A stretch of 64,000 nucleotides of DNA from Juglans regia (GCF_001411555.2 NC_049901.1:36838838-36902837), one strand, 5' to 3'. Positions 22,381 through 35,622 are shown, counted from the first letter of the stretch. Numbers and translations are program-made. The notes: generated by a model not told the origin, from the letters alone.

Positions 22381-23589
22381 TTAGTCATATAATATTGACG
22401 TGAGATATTGATGTCACGTGACACTAAATAAAAATTTAGTATACATTATCTCTTTAATTTTTTAACGATAGATTAATGGTGGTATCTAATTACAATTTTC
22501 TCAAAACTCAAATATCAATGTCGTGAGAATTAAAATTTATAGTCTCGATTTGTAATAATTTGAAAATCTATATACCAATTTTGCAATTAATCGTAATATA
22601 TTAGAAATGTAGATCATTGGCATAAAAAATATTTATTATTTTGTATTTTTTTTTACTATAATGGATCACGCAATAAATAATGAGTTTATACATCAAATTG
22701 TAAGTTGCAAACTTCATAAAAAAAAATTATAGAGATTTATATATTTTCTCATTATTAAATCTTTTAATTATTAAAGGCACATTACACGTTGCATAATCAT
22801 CGAATCCTGACTATTAATATGTATTAAAATAGATAACGTGACACAACGTTGATTATCATATCTTAATAAAGGATGCTAAGAGTCGATTTTTATAAGTAGA
22901 AGTACTAATGTGTTAATAAGAAAGATCTTTAATGCTTAAAAGGGTTATTTGTTGTAAATCATAAAATTAAAATTGTTATGATAAATAAATAAAATAAATT
23001 TAAAATATTCATTATTTTAATTATAAATATATCAAATTAATAAATAATTTCTAAAAAATTGTTATGATAAATAAATAAAATAAATTTAAAATATTTATTA
23101 TTTTAATTATAAATATATCAAATTAATAAATAATTTTTATTTAAATATCTTTACACTACGCATTTCATTTATTTATTTTTTTCCCTCAATTTAACAGCTT
23201 ACTTGTTTCATAAGTTATGTGGAGCTTTTATAAAGCCTACAGCCTCGTCAGCTTCAAAAGGACAATATAAATTAGAGACATTTGTTTTCTTTTTTAAAGA
23301 TCTTGACTTTTTTATATTCCATGGAACTGAAGTGTAGTAGATGTAGGGGATGAACTGCTCACCGATGCTAAATGTCCCATGTGCTAGGAATAGAATAAAG
23401 AGAGCTTGGGATAATTGAAGAATTTAAAGGGGCCACGTGATAAGACTTACTTATATTAAGAATAAATTTATCACTAAACACGTTTATTACTACACAAAAT
23501 ACATCTTTCATATCAACTTACCTGATAAAAATTTGATATTTTAACATGTTTTTTATAAATGAAATGAGTTTCACGGAAAGTAGAGCATT
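22381..23589. other. AT-rich intergenic DNA with a local direct repeat
   Basis: About 80 bp (TTGTTATGATAAATAAATAA...ATATATCAAATTAATAAATAATT) is repeated in tandem at about 22973-23049 and 23058-23132. No gene seen. Confidence 0.5.
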
Positions 23590-23639
23590 ACATATTTTTT
23601 TTTATAAAAAACAAGGGTAGGAGGGAACGGCAAGAGTGA

Positions 23640-23925
23640 CTTTCTTATTTGAGCATGACTATAGTAGCACCCTATCTGCTGGGGATCGGGTAAGAGGGGT
23701 CTAGACAATAAGAAACCGCAGACGTTCGTTCCCTCATGTCAGATTTGAGCCATAATTTAGATTCCAACCTTACTATAAAAGTCCAATGAATCCCTTCAAC
23801 CCCTAGTACCATCAATTTAAGGTGAATCCATATTCGAATTCGAACTCCACATCGGGTATTTATCAACCACTTGAGAGTAACTCAAAGACTATTAAGCCAC
23901 TACCCGTGGTAGTTAGTGGTGGGAT
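23640..23925 (-). mobile_element. tRNA-derived SINE-like element
   Basis: On the minus strand GTAGTGGCTTAATAG and TCAAGTGGTTGATA are A-box-like, followed by GAGTTCGAATTCGAATATGG as B box. Composition and order suit a SINE; boundaries approximate. Confidence 0.5.
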
Positions 23926-24460
23926 GTTATATACTAGACTTGTAAATAAATTAATAAGAGTCCTCAAACAAAATCTAAAATTTTATTTGAAGGTTGAGAG
24001 ATAGAGATAAAAGCTTAATAATATCTTCCACTGGTTCTAGAATATCTTATGCCACATTATGGTGTTTATCACATTAAGACAAAAAAGGTTAAGTTGAGTG
24101 AAAGCATAAACTTCTCAATGAAAAGAATATCGAAAGCTGATTGATTGAGAAATAGCAGAAAAGTTGCTCAATATGGAAATTAAAATAATTTGGTAATATA
24201 TTGGAAAAAGGGATTCATCAAACTTTTGTCCTTTGCCTTTGCATGAAAGAGTCAGCTTTCATGTCAGATGCAACCAAACAAAAGTATATCAAACTCTTTA
24301 TCTATGATATTCTTTCACCATCACCGTGGAGTACTTTAGCTTTCTATCATGGTTTAATTCATTTCCCAATCAAAACCGAATTTTTCCCAAAAATTATATA
24401 TATATATATATATCTATATATAAACTTTGGAAATAATCATTGCTTGTATCATTTTTTACG
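23926..24460. other. Intergenic DNA, no gene seen
   Basis: AT-rich, with a TA microsatellite at about 24395-24421. Confidence 0.35.
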
Positions 24461-24640
24461 AGAATTACTACATACACAAAGTAATTTTATAAAAATAAAC
24501 TTACAAAATGACGTGATTTTATATGATTCGTTAGATCTACTTCACGATAAAAATAATTTTACAATTTAACGTATTACATCAAGTTATGTCACTTTGTAGG
24601 TTTATTTTTGTATAATCTCCTAATGTCTAGAATATTTCTC
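24461..24640. mobile_element. MITE family 2, copy c
   Basis: CGAGAATTACTACATACAC start, central CGTTAGATCTACTTCAC, end CTAGAATATTTCTC; same organisation as 5173-5352. Confidence 0.6.
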
Positions 24641-25072
24641 TTTTTTGACTGTTTTTACTTTCTTTATGTATTTTTTTTTTAAAGGATTTAGAACTTTTTA
24701 CAGTTTAGTAAAGCAACAATAATAATATTTTTAGGCATACATGGGCAATTAGTGTTGTAGTAGGTCTCTTTCTGTGGCAGGTTTAGCATGCCTTTCATAT
24801 GATCCAGAAATGAAAAAGAAAAGCTCAATCTCCCTCATGCAACCTAACCCAGAGTACATATGCTTGTGCCAGCTACCCATGGAATTGGAATTTTCTATAT
24901 AGTTGCTGCAAGCTTGCAAGCATTTATTCCTTTTCATTATTCAGATAAAAATGTTTCTTTCATACACTTTCTTATCATCAGAGCTACCTATTTGGCTATT
25001 TCTTTGTCTCTTTGATATGATACTACCTTGTCTACCTAACTGTTTCATTGTGGCCCCTACTTTACCTACCCA

Positions 25073-25112
<40 letters not shown>

Positions 25113-25639
25113 AATCTATTACAACTAGGTTAGTTTAGTTGTATTTTGTTGGTTATGCACAGCATTTATATTAAGGAGAATGAAAAGTTCTATTTTTAAG
25201 TCTCTAGTAAATTTTTTATATAGTATAATTTGACTTTGAATATAAATTTTAAAATTTGAATCTTGCAAATCAAATCTTATAATTTAAGTGATCTGTATGG
25301 TGTATTCCACATATCGGCTCGAAAATAGAATAACTCCGAAAAGAAATGTTAAATTCAACTTCTTACATATATATATATATATATATATATATACATTTTG
25401 TAAAAAAGTTTATAAAGCTTGATTTATCAGATATACTTTATTATAACTTAACTCTATTGGTCTTATGTATGTTTTTCAAAAGGGAAAATCTAGAGGCATA
25501 TTTTTTTATATACCATATAGCTTTACAAATTAAGATAACAATCCCACGTGGCATAAGCATTGATGTCAATCTAGTGACTGACGTGGCCAACCAATGTGTA
25601 ATGCGTGCCACATTGGACTCTAAAAAATAAAAATTAAAG
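24641..25639. other. Intergenic DNA with microsatellites
   Basis: (CT)n(TA)n at about 25073-25112 and (TA)n at 25367-25393. No gene recognised. Confidence 0.4.
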
Positions 25640-25965
25640 ATAGCTGAACATTTATTGGGTGGTTAGGAGTTGGGACCCCACCTTAGTGGGTGGCCCAAAA
25701 CAACCCATTTGCGTGGGGCTTGTGGGGTGCCCAAAGGCCAAAGCCACCCCTTAAATGGATGCAGAGGGTTAGTTTTGGAGTCAGCACCTTGTGAGGTGGC
25801 CAAATCCCAAACCACCTTGTAAGGATAACTTGCCACTTCATGGGTGGCTAGAGCAGACCCTCCATGAGAATGACTTGATCCTAATCTTGGGATAATTGGT
25901 CTTCACTCAAAGGGGACTGTTGGCCACCGAAAGGGGTGGCTGAGATCCTCCTTACAACAAACATC
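25640..25965. repeat. GC-rich repeat rich in GGGTGGC / GCCACCC words
   Basis: An unusually GC-rich 325-bp patch with many GGTGGCC, GGGGTGGCT and AAGCCACCCC words in both orientations, unlike its AT-rich flanks. Probably part of a plant transposon; family not identified. Confidence 0.45.
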
Positions 25966-26155
25966 TACAAATGGGCTTGTTTAGAAACACAATTATTTTC
26001 ATATATTCTCGTATCATTTCACAAATTATTCATTACTATTTTACAATCTATTTTATTACTATTTACAGATCATCTGAGATACTAATAGTCACTTTCTTAA
26101 CTGTTAAAAAAAATTAAAATGTATGAATAGACACATTTGAGAGTCGTACTAGCAT

Positions 26156-26188
26156 TTATCGTATTATGTTTTGGACATAATACGATAA
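26156..26188. repeat. Perfect 13-bp hairpin
   Basis: TTATCGTATTATG and CATAATACGATAA are exact reverse complements around a 7-base spacer. Probably the end-to-end junction or centre of a MITE. Confidence 0.6.
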
Positions 26189-27052
26189 CCACTTTTGCCA
26201 CTTAGAGTGTTCCCACATCACCTTCCCTAACCTCATCTTCGACATGCAGTCTCTTTTGCCTCCTATTATTTTCTTTTACATTTGTTGAAAAAACAGAGAA
26301 ACTGATGAGCAAAGTTAGTTAGCAAATTGAATATGAAATAATGAATGATTTCAGATTGAAATGGTCAGATTGGAGTAGCGTGCACCAAAGCAGAAGCTAG
26401 CAATCCCTTTGCGTGTGTCAAGGAAAAACCTTTGGATGCCCCAATTACTCAAAAGTTTTGAATGTAAAGCTCTTTCAATATGACCATCTCAATTGACTCC
26501 TGTTTAATTTTTCAGAGTTTTTGCCGTGCAAGGAGTTTCTGATTCAACTCTTGAAAATCAACCGGGACTTCCAAGTCTTATTTATTTAATTTTTTTTTAG
26601 TAATTTATTTATTTAGTTTTGACATTTTCATTATAATTTATGGTGGTCACATCACTACCACACCATGCAAGAAATCAAATACAAAAATACTTGCATTTGG
26701 GGAGGGGAAATTGTCTAGTTACTTGCTACCGTCACCGATAAAAGGTATCGATAGTTTAGACTAATCACCGTAATTTTTTTTTTTTTACATATTTTTTAAA
26801 TATTTTTAAATATTTTTTTAAATATATATAAATTTATTAATAATTATTTTTTTAATTATTAAAAAAATATAATGGATCAACTTTATCGATCATGTATATA
26901 GTCTAAGTAGCATTTTCACTTCAATTATACTACTGATAAGTCTTTTCAGATATAGCACCAATCACGCGATATTATCCACGCACTACCGTGAGTAGTCCTT
27001 CTAATTGGAAAACTAATAGCGAAGTAAATAATCAATTGATGACCTGATTTTG
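26189..27052. other. Intergenic DNA, no gene seen
   Basis: AT-rich, with a strongly A/T tract at about 26767-26870. Confidence 0.35.
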
Positions 27053-27252
27053 TTTAGGAAATGAGATAAAATGAGATGTGATGATTTTAGATAAAAATTA
27101 AAAGTTAAATGAAATATTATTAGAATATTATTTTTTAATATTATTATTACTTTAAAATTTTAAAAAATTAAATTATTTATTATATTTTATATAAAAATTT
27201 GATAAAATTATAATGATGAAATGAAATGAAATGAAACGTTTTCGTTATCCAA
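27053..27252 (+). mobile_element. Tourist-like MITE
   Basis: Family core, starting near TTTAGGAAATGAGATAAAATG and ending ATGAAACGTTTTCGTTATCC; flanking triplets decayed. Confidence 0.55.
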
Positions 27253-28339
27253 ATGGGACAAACTCTAGACTATATATATATATAATATATATAGATATAG
27301 TGCCAATTCAGTAATTTGCATTCTATTTACTTGTCTCGACTATTTGAGTCCTTTCTCATCCTTAATGATGTTTCCCAATATGTTTTGACCGACCTCTTAA
27401 AGATATGAAGAACTTGGAATGGCCAGAAAATTCCCCCCAGTGGAGACTTTAGCGCTTTGATGGGCTCTATAAACTTCATCTTCTCATTCCTTAATTTTTT
27501 TTTCCAGTTCTATCATTTTCAGTTTATTTAAAATAAAAAACCATATTTTCCCTTTTTCATACATAATCACTACACAAAGGGGAACTAAAATTGGGATATT
27601 TTTAATTCTTCGATGTAGGCTGGCCTGGTAATGGAATGATATCCTGCAATTCCTTTTTTCTGAAAAATTCATATATATGATACTGAGTTATTTTATTTTC
27701 AAATCAGTTTGAGGAGCGCACCATCCATATTATTTACTAGATATACTCTACACACCGACTTGATAATAGATTTTTTTGTAGCATACATACGAACTTGAAA
27801 AATTCAATTTCTTTTGTTTCTGGAGCTGCTGCTACCAAAATGAGTTTTCTCTTATGTTATTTCTCAAGCTAAGAACTTGTTTGAAAATTTGGTATATGTG
27901 AAACATACTGGACAATAGATTCATTTTTCTATAAAGTTCCTATTAGAGATAATATCAAATCAAGAATTTGATTCGATTATTATCATGATTTGATTTTCAT
28001 AATTATCAAATCAAAAAGATTTGATTTATATAATAATCACGATGTTGGTTTTATCTCATCCCTATGAAATTATCCTATAAATAATGGCATTTGCTTTGTA
28101 TTCAAACACAATTAAAAATAGTAAAAATGTAGCCTTTAAAATCTCTCTCATTCTCTTCCCACCTTCAAACTTTTTGATACACACATTCATGATGACACGA
28201 TCATTGGTGCGCTCACAAATTAAGCATTACTCAAAACGGTTTTCCTCCAAACAGAACCACCCCAGAGTAAGCTTTTTGGCCTTTCTAAAGCTGATGATTG
28301 GTGGAGACTTTTAAATAAGAAATGCTACTTTTACTAGAA
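27253..28339. other. AT-rich intergenic DNA, no gene seen
   Basis: Contains a locally palindromic block at about 27955-28030 (AAATCAAGAATTTGATTCGA ... ATTATCAAATC). ORFs here are not convincing. Confidence 0.35.
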
Positions 28340-28651
28340 TGTTATGATCCAATTAATATCTAATAGTCTTAAGGCTTTTTGGGTTAGCTATTGGACTTTT
28401 AACAATTGATATCAGAGTAGAAACCACGCCACAAGTTTCAATCATTGAAGGGGCAACCAATATGTTGGATTAAAATCTGATCAATGAGTAAAGCCACTAG
28501 AAGGGAAAGAGCTCATATGGTCAAGTAGTTCGCCTTAAGCATCATCGGATTTAGAAGCGTGGTGGAATGTTATGATCCTAAAGGCTAAAAACTTAACGAA
28601 ATTAGTATCCAATAATCTTAAGACTTTTGGATTAATAGAAGGGCCTTTAAC
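28340..28651 (+). mobile_element. TRIM-like retroelement
   Basis: Two short direct repeats start TGTTATGATCC: 28340-28404 (ends TTTTAACA) and 28568-28651. Immediately after the first is ATTGATATCAGAG, the TATCAGAG-type primer-binding site (initiator Met tRNA) typical of TRIM/SMART elements. The internal region is about 160 bp and non-coding. The left repeat lacks roughly 20 bp present in the right. Target duplication not clear. Confidence 0.6.
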
Positions 28652-28707
28652 TTATAGCCATAGAGTACATTCATTTCATCGTGTATTCAGGTTGTGGATA
28701 TCTCTTC

Positions 28708-28777
28708 TGTAAGAAAAGAGCACCCATAGTGGGCACCCATTCCCCTTCTCTTGGGGGTTATGAAGTGACTCTTAATT
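28708..28777 (+). mobile_element. 5' fragment of a Copia-type LTR
   Basis: TGTAAGAAAAGAGCACCCATAG and the following CTTCTCTTGGG.GTTATGAAG match the start of the LTR at 36141-36522. It is cut after about 70 bp by a CACTA terminus. Confidence 0.65.
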
Positions 28778-29100
28778 CACTAAAAGAAATAGGACATTTT
28801 TTAGTGATTTTAAAATCGTCGCAAATAAACATTATTTCTTGCGATTTTCAAGTCGCCGTTTAATTCCTAATGCGAAGTTGTGAAAATGAGAATTTACACT
28901 CCACTTTTTGCAGTGACTTTTGTACCTTTTGCGGCAATTTTTGTAGTCGCAAAAAATTATAATGTAGCAGCATTATATTTCTGTTGATTCTAAAAATCGC
29001 AGTAATATATACTATTTGAGGCGAACATTGTCGTGTATATAGGGTCAATTAAGTCTTATTTGCGGCAAATTAAAAGCGTCAAAAAAGCTGATAAAATTTA
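28778..29100 (+). mobile_element. CACTA (En/Spm) left terminus with subterminal repeats
   Basis: Begins CACTAAAAGAAATAGGACAT, a CACTA-type terminus. It is followed by short motifs in both orientations (ATCGTCGCAAAT, TTGCGATTTTCAAG, TTTGCGGCAATTTT, GTCGCAAAAA, AAATCGCAG, TTTGCGGCAAATT), the usual subterminal transposase-binding pattern. The matching right end (TAGTG followed by ATT) was not found, so the element is truncated or its right end is decayed. Confidence 0.65.
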
Positions 29101-30248
29101 AAGCCCCCGCATTACGTTTTTCCCTAATTTCTTTCCCTCTAGCCCCCCCCCCCCCAACCCTCTCTCCCCAATCCCTCTTCTCCCTCAAGCCTCCGCCATA
29201 CACAACTCGTCGCCAACAACCCCTCCATATCACTGCCACCTCACCTCGATGGCCACCCCCTCCATCTCCCCCAACCCCCACGCTGATCTCTTTCTAGCCT
29301 CACCTCTCTCTCTTTCTCTCTTAGATTTCTCTATATCGCTGCAGCTAGGGCCGTTGTTCGCCACCACCCACACCTCGACGCCGTCTCCAGTCCTTCGTCA
29401 GAGCCCCTTTCTCGTCCACCCCTAGTCAAGCAGCCCGAGACCCTCCTCTCCCTTGCTCTGTTCACAACCCACGACCCTCACACAGGTTACTACTTTGCCA
29501 CTATCTTGTGAGTTTCACTTCTTCTTTTCTTCCATTTTTCTTCATGTTTTGCTAGAATATATATATATATATATATTTGGTATTTTGCCCCCTTGCTCTT
29601 ATGATTTCCCATTTGTTACATTTTCGAGACTCAAATCTATGTTCATTGATTCCAGTTTGCTATCTTGTAACAGAAACCCTAACTTATTGGACAATACTCG
29701 ATCTGTTTATGCACCGTTGGTGTTTCCCTATGTATGAAGAACACTTTTTTAGAAATTTCTTATGTAATCTATTAATAAGGACACTATAATCTGGATGTGC
29801 ACTATGCCTTCAAAATCAGTTCTCTTCACAGCACTGTGCTTGATTTTATAAAATCTCCTTTGAAATAAAGCATTGTAAACATGACTGTGTTTGATATTAG
29901 TTGATATTGAGTATATTGGGTCGGTTGTATAAATGCATTGTGTCCATTATCTATGTTTACATGATTAAATACACATTCATTTCTAGATCTATTGGCATTC
30001 ACAATGCTATTAATCCATAGCAGTATCATTTTTTATGTGTGCTGTACAAATATTATGTTTCTTGCATAATCTCTTTGGTCCTTGAGTAATAGCTTGCAGT
30101 CATCATGCATGGTTTATGAATCAAGATATGTACAACTTGTGCATCTCAATTAATTAATGTAGATCTATATATACTATATGATGTTGTAATTGTAATATTT
30201 GAATAAGGCCTTTGCAGTAAAAGGAAATACAATATTCAATGAAATGGG
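29101..30248 (+). other. Leader-like C-rich block and following intron-like DNA
   Basis: 29100-29510 is C-rich with a 13-C run near 29142 and looks like a 5' UTR/first exon carried in the CACTA element, ending near ACACAGGTTACTAC. What follows is T-rich with a TA tract at about 29558-29576. No protein domain recognised. Confidence 0.35.
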
Positions 30249-30702
30249 CTTGTTTTTAATATAACCATTAGGTTGAGAACAATTTTTTTGTGTTAAAACG
30301 TTTTTTGTGCTCAAAACAGGTTGAGGTCAGTTTTACATTTTTTTTAAAAATCTAACCCGTATCATATCCTGTTAAGGGTGACTAGGTTGTAATCCCAACT
30401 GGCATAGGCCTGCTTTGCAGCTAGGCACCCAAGGGGGTGCGGCCCATTGGTTGTCCAAGAACACTGGCACAAGCTTGTTTTTAATATAACTATTGGGTTG
30501 AGAACAATTTTTTTTTGTGTTAAAACGATTTTTGTGCTCAAAACAGGTTGAGGTCAATTTTACATTTTTTTTTTTTAAATCTAACCCGTATCATATCCTG
30601 TTAAGGGTGACTAGGTTGTAATCCCAACTGGCATAGGCCTGCTTTGCAGCTAGGCACCCAAGGGGGTGCGGCCCCTTGGTTGTCCAAGAACACTGGCACA
30701 AG
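30249..30702 (+). repeat. Near-identical tandem duplication, about 225-bp unit
   Basis: Unit 1 (30249-30473) and unit 2 (30474-30702) run in parallel from CTTGTTTTTAATATAAC to AACACTGGCACAAG, with only a few substitutions and T-run length changes. High identity suggests a recent duplication. Function unknown. Confidence 0.85.
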
Positions 30703-30790
30703 TTATTTTTATAAAATGCTTGGGTGGTGTTTTGAATCCAAGACCTCACACACAAAGGCTATAAGCTCAACCATTAGGCTATAACTTATT
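30703..30790 (-). mobile_element. Short tRNA-derived SINE-like segment
   Basis: Minus strand reads TAGCCTAATGGTTGAG (A-box-like) then GGTCTTGGATTCAAAAC (B-box-like), the spacing of a plant SINE head. Confidence 0.5.
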
Positions 30791-33700
30791 GTTAGTGTGT
30801 TTATTGATTTTATTTATTAATTCAGCATGTAATTGTGGCATAAAATATTTATTTTTCTGAAATATATTTTTGCTTGTACTTTTTGAATATATGCATGCCA
30901 TGATATTGTGAGAAATTCTTGTAACATTTGTTAAGCATTTTATTTTATGCTATAAATTGTCTACGTTATTATATTTTAATTATTTGGATGAAATGTGATG
31001 TGATTATTTTTGTACATGTGTTGTGATTACATGTAATTGTATGTGCTTAGTTTATCATTTATATTTTTTAGGCTAATTTTAAGAATTAGTCTTCAAATTA
31101 TTAAAATGTGATAAACTATAGGATTAAGTAGCCCGAGTTTTGATTAGTTCATGCTTATGATTGACTCAAATTGACTTCTACGATTAAGGAAGAAATTATT
31201 TTTGCATATGATTGACTTGGTAGATTAATTATTCTATTAGGAGTATAGGTAAGATTGATTTAGAATTAATCTACGATACGATATAAATTTGCACAAAAAT
31301 TAAGTTAGAAATTAATAATTATGCATTGGGGGGAAATTGACGATTAGGAAACTTAGCGAATTTTTTATCTTGCGATGTGTATTAATATTTTTTTTTTCTG
31401 ACTTAGATTTACACGGTAAATTTCTTAGATGTGTGTGCAATTAGATGTGCATATGTTAGTAACTTTGAGATAACGGAGAAGAAAGCCTATAGATTATTTA
31501 TGCGACTTAATCGTCTCATTAATCTCCTCCATGAGTAATAGTTGGAAACGAATGAAGAGTATTATGAGTGTTAGATGGTCTTAGACCATCATTACTGTGA
31601 AACCTCTAAAATATCTAGAGTAAAATTGGAAGTACGTGTGAGACGCATGCACTACAATTTTTATAGAAGTTGAAGAAATTAATTATAAGATAGATCTAAA
31701 CCATTATTTTGCCTTTGAGAATTTTGTGGGTAATAATGGAAGTTGTGCGTCTTTTTTTTTTTTTTAATAACGTAAAGATTAATTGCTCCTATTTTTGAGG
31801 TTGAGTATTATAATCTTGAAGCAACTTAGATTACCTAACAGATAAGCACATACTATTTAAAACTTGCTAGTATGTCCTGACAAGTAAACACATTAAAATA
31901 TGAGTGTGCAAGAGTGCTGATGACATTATTGATTGGCACATTCATTTTAAAGGTTTTATCAATGCACCTCTCTGTGGTATTTGCACTAGTAATCTTGCTT
32001 AAGTTTTCTTTATTTCTAGCTAGAAAAAATAGATTTTTGAAGATGTATGAACTTAGGAGCACCCCTTAGAGTAATGCAATACTAAGCACCTAAGAGGTTT
32101 TTATGGCAACTACGGCAAAAGTCTGAATAATTAAGTACGACTTAATTAAGCCTAAAAATCTTGTTCGTGGTTGCAGTAATGCACGATAAATTTTAGGTTA
32201 AGATAATTTCTCGCAAAGTTTTTCTTTTCTCTCCTATAGTGGATTGAAGAATATGAAAAATATTGAATAAGCAAGAAATTAGGATATATCGCTAATTAGC
32301 AGATAAAACATCACATACTGTATTTGTTGCACAAAACAATGTTTTTATTAGCGCTTTTATGCTTATTAGAGAAGTCTATACCTAATTTGATTTAAGATTC
32401 ATTAAAAACAGTGGTGTTAGTGAGAATTTCTAGAGATTTAGGAGTTGGATAGTCACTAATTAACTCAATGATATTATTTCTCGGGTGGAGAGATAATATG
32501 GTAAAATTTTCCATGGAGGCATAGGATCATGGATGTGAAGTTTGAGAAATTGAAACTTTTCTGCCTTATGAGATCCCTCTTCTTTATTTAGTAAAGTCAA
32601 TGAGAAAAGTCAAAATGAGAGTTTTCTATGTTAATGTTCCTGTACATGCTCTCACTAAGGATATGAAATAAAAAATATTGTGACTTCATATAAATGCGAT
32701 TCAAAATATTTTTAAGGAAAATATATATTTTCAATTAAAATATTTTCTTTTGCAATCGTATGAGTTATATGATGAGAACAATTATCACAATTTAATGACT
32801 TGCTAAAAATGGAATTATAAATGAATTATAGCACAAAGTAGTTGTTACATCACACTTGGGTTGATGTAATATAGGGTTACGGCCTTAATTCTGATTTTTT
32901 ATCCTTAGATTGAGTTCATTCGCTTTTGAGAAATGATAAGTGACTATTTTATGCAAATGTGAATTCTATTAAAAATGTAGAGGATCTAAACTTATTATTT
33001 TTTGGTTGAGTCAGGAAAACTACTCGTATTTTCGGCAAGGGTGAGAAATTGTGGATTTGAGTAACAGTTATTTTTTTGGAAAATTTGGAAAAAATGTTTC
33101 ATTCCACCTTACCTTAGTTTCATTCTACATTACCTTAATATTAATATTTTCAATTTTTTTATTTATAAAAGATTGTCAAAAATAGTGGGAGTAATTCAAC
33201 AACTAGTGTGAGTATACATTTGAGTAATGGTGTACCACTAGTGATAGTGACTCCCAAAAGTTATAGACTATAAAGATCCTCATAAATAGATCCATCTATT
33301 GGCACTAATTGATTTGCCTTTAGATAGCTATTGATCGCATATTTATTGAAACTTTTATTGACAGAGTTAAATAGCTGATTCTCATAGAAGAATTAGATAG
33401 TTAGCTTTTGTGATATTTATGCATGAAGTACTTTGAGTGCATGATTGTTGCTAATACGATTTTGGTACAAAAAGCGAGTGAATGCTGCTGGTGCTATTTA
33501 CATGCGTCCTAAGCAAACCATCTATTCAAAAATACCTAATGTACGTAATCATTTTTATTAACGACATATTGAATAAAATGAGATTCTTTGAAAGCTGTTG
33601 ACAATCTTAAAAAAAGGTCATCCTAAGATATATGACGAACCGATTGTCTTATATAATGAATTCTCGCCTAATAAGAGGTTTTCTATATTAAGAGTTGATG

Positions 33701-35004
33701 AGCATGTGTTTGTGAAAAGTAGCCAAGACATCACGTTTTGTGAGACTGTGTTTAAGAAAACCAGTTTCTAGGAGTTCTTGTTCAAAACCCATTAACAATT
33801 AATGAGATGGATAATACCAAAAAATCTAGTTTTGCCTATATTATTTGGTGTTTTCATTATGGTTTGCTCATAAGAGTTAGATGTTAAGATTTATTAGAGG
33901 GTAAATATAGTTTACTTGATTAAGTGAGTTTGTGATGTGATTGTCGTTAAAAATGATGACTAGACTATTATGATTATCTTTGGGGGCAAAGGCCCTAATT
34001 GCTTTATCCTTAATGAAAAATAAATTATGGTTATCTTACATACTTTTGTTGAGTATAAGAGTTTTATATGAAATCTTAAAGTCGCAAATTAAATTTGCTG
34101 AATGACATTTGTGGTCACCTTGTAGATTCTTAAAAATCGCAGTTGGACTTGTTGACTAGAATCTAAGGTTAATATTGTAAGTTTGACCTAAATGAGATTC
34201 GCGATAAGTCGTCGCTAACTTCATGGTTGTGCAAATGACTTTTATATGTAAAATCAGAGTTTCTTGGTAGGAGCATGTTTTAAAAAGTTACTATATATTA
34301 GAATGCGCATGGAGAGAAATGGTCATTAAACACCATTTGAAAGTTGTTGTTTAATAATTTATAATTGACCATGTGATTTCTCTCTACCTCATGGTATTGC
34401 TCGTTGTACATATGATACTAATGTGTTCTATAATCATGTGGTGTGATTAGAAACATTTTTTGTAAGTACTCACATTCACTATAAATTTAAGAGTTATGAT
34501 GAAAAATGTATGTCGACAGGCATAGGTTGACTCACTCACATGAGCGATCGCCTTTGGCGTTACAAAGATGTAGCGTGCAAAAATGAGACAATGCGTCACT
34601 CAGTACTTATCCAAAGAGGGATAAGTTGTAAAGCACAGAATATATGTCGTCTTAGTGGGAGCTAAGATGGTCCATCATGTTTAAAAGGATCGTGCATGTT
34701 TACCCACAATCCATATAGTCTGTGGTTTAGTCAGATACAATATCCTCTTTGGCGCTTTGAATAGCGAGCAAATGGAGGGACTTGGGTTAGGTGTTGAGAT
34801 AACGACTAGAATAAGATCTATACTGTGTACTGAGATTAGATATACGCTCTTTCTTGTTGAAAATATAACTCCACCGTAACATGTATTTCATACTACATGT
34901 ACTTTTGTGACCAACTGTAAAGGTGAGTGAATGAATCCCTGCTTCCTCACCGTGTGAGACCTGTAGGTGATAATTGATGATCTTAATTTATTTATGCCCT
35001 TAGA
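30791..35004 (+). mobile_element. Decayed, largely non-coding retroelement interior
   Basis: About 4.2 kb of AT-rich DNA without a usable ORF. Its position upstream of a polypurine tract and LTR (36131-36522) suggests the internal region of an old Copia-like or LARD element. I could not identify gag, RT or integrase motifs in any frame, so this is a positional inference. Confidence 0.3.
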
Positions 35005-35622
35005 TAAGGGTGTACACCGATGGTTTCAATGTCGGTTTCGACGCAAAACCAAGACCCCATCGACGTCTGCCATGAGAGCTTAGCACCGGCCAAAACCGCT
35101 CGATTGAGGAGAGAAAACCGATATTATCAGTCTCGACGTGGTATGGTTCGGTTCTTCAGTTTGCCGTCGGTGTCTCTGTGACGAAGGGATGCCACGTCCA
35201 TTGTCGAGTGAGAGTAGAAGCTTAGGGTTTAGAGTTGCAGAGGAAGGAGAAGATGCGGGAGGAAGAAGAAGACGCAAGGAAGAAGGAGAAGAGGGGATTA
35301 ATGAAACCTAATTCAAAACAGCGTCGTTTGGTTTAAAGAAAAACGATGCCATTCTATATGTATATTTTTTTAACTTCCACTTTTAAAAACGATGTCGTTT
35401 CACTCATTTAAGTGAAACGACGCTATTTTATATACATATATTCAAACAAAAGAAAGGATCGGCCGGTTTAGTGGTTTCTCAGGGGTTCAAATTGCCGACA
35501 TCGATTTTCCTTGAAATTCTCTCGATCGCTGACCAATTCTTCACCGGTTTCGGCCGGTTCCTGAATCCGGAAGCCAGTTCGCGTCAGAGACGGTCAGTCT
35601 GGCTGGTTCTTGTACAACCCTA
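35005..35622 (+). mobile_element. Non-autonomous hAT-like element, copy 2, with 8-bp target duplication
   Basis: 618 bp. Starts TAAGGGTGTACACC and ends CTTGTACAACCCTA (imperfect TIR). Flanked by CCCTTAGA (34997-35004) and CCCTTAGG (35623-35630), seven of eight bases identical, as expected for hAT. Internally homologous, in reverse orientation, to 3088-3949 (ACCGGTTTCGGCCGGTTCC region, AACGATGTCGTTT motifs). No transposase. Confidence 0.75.
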
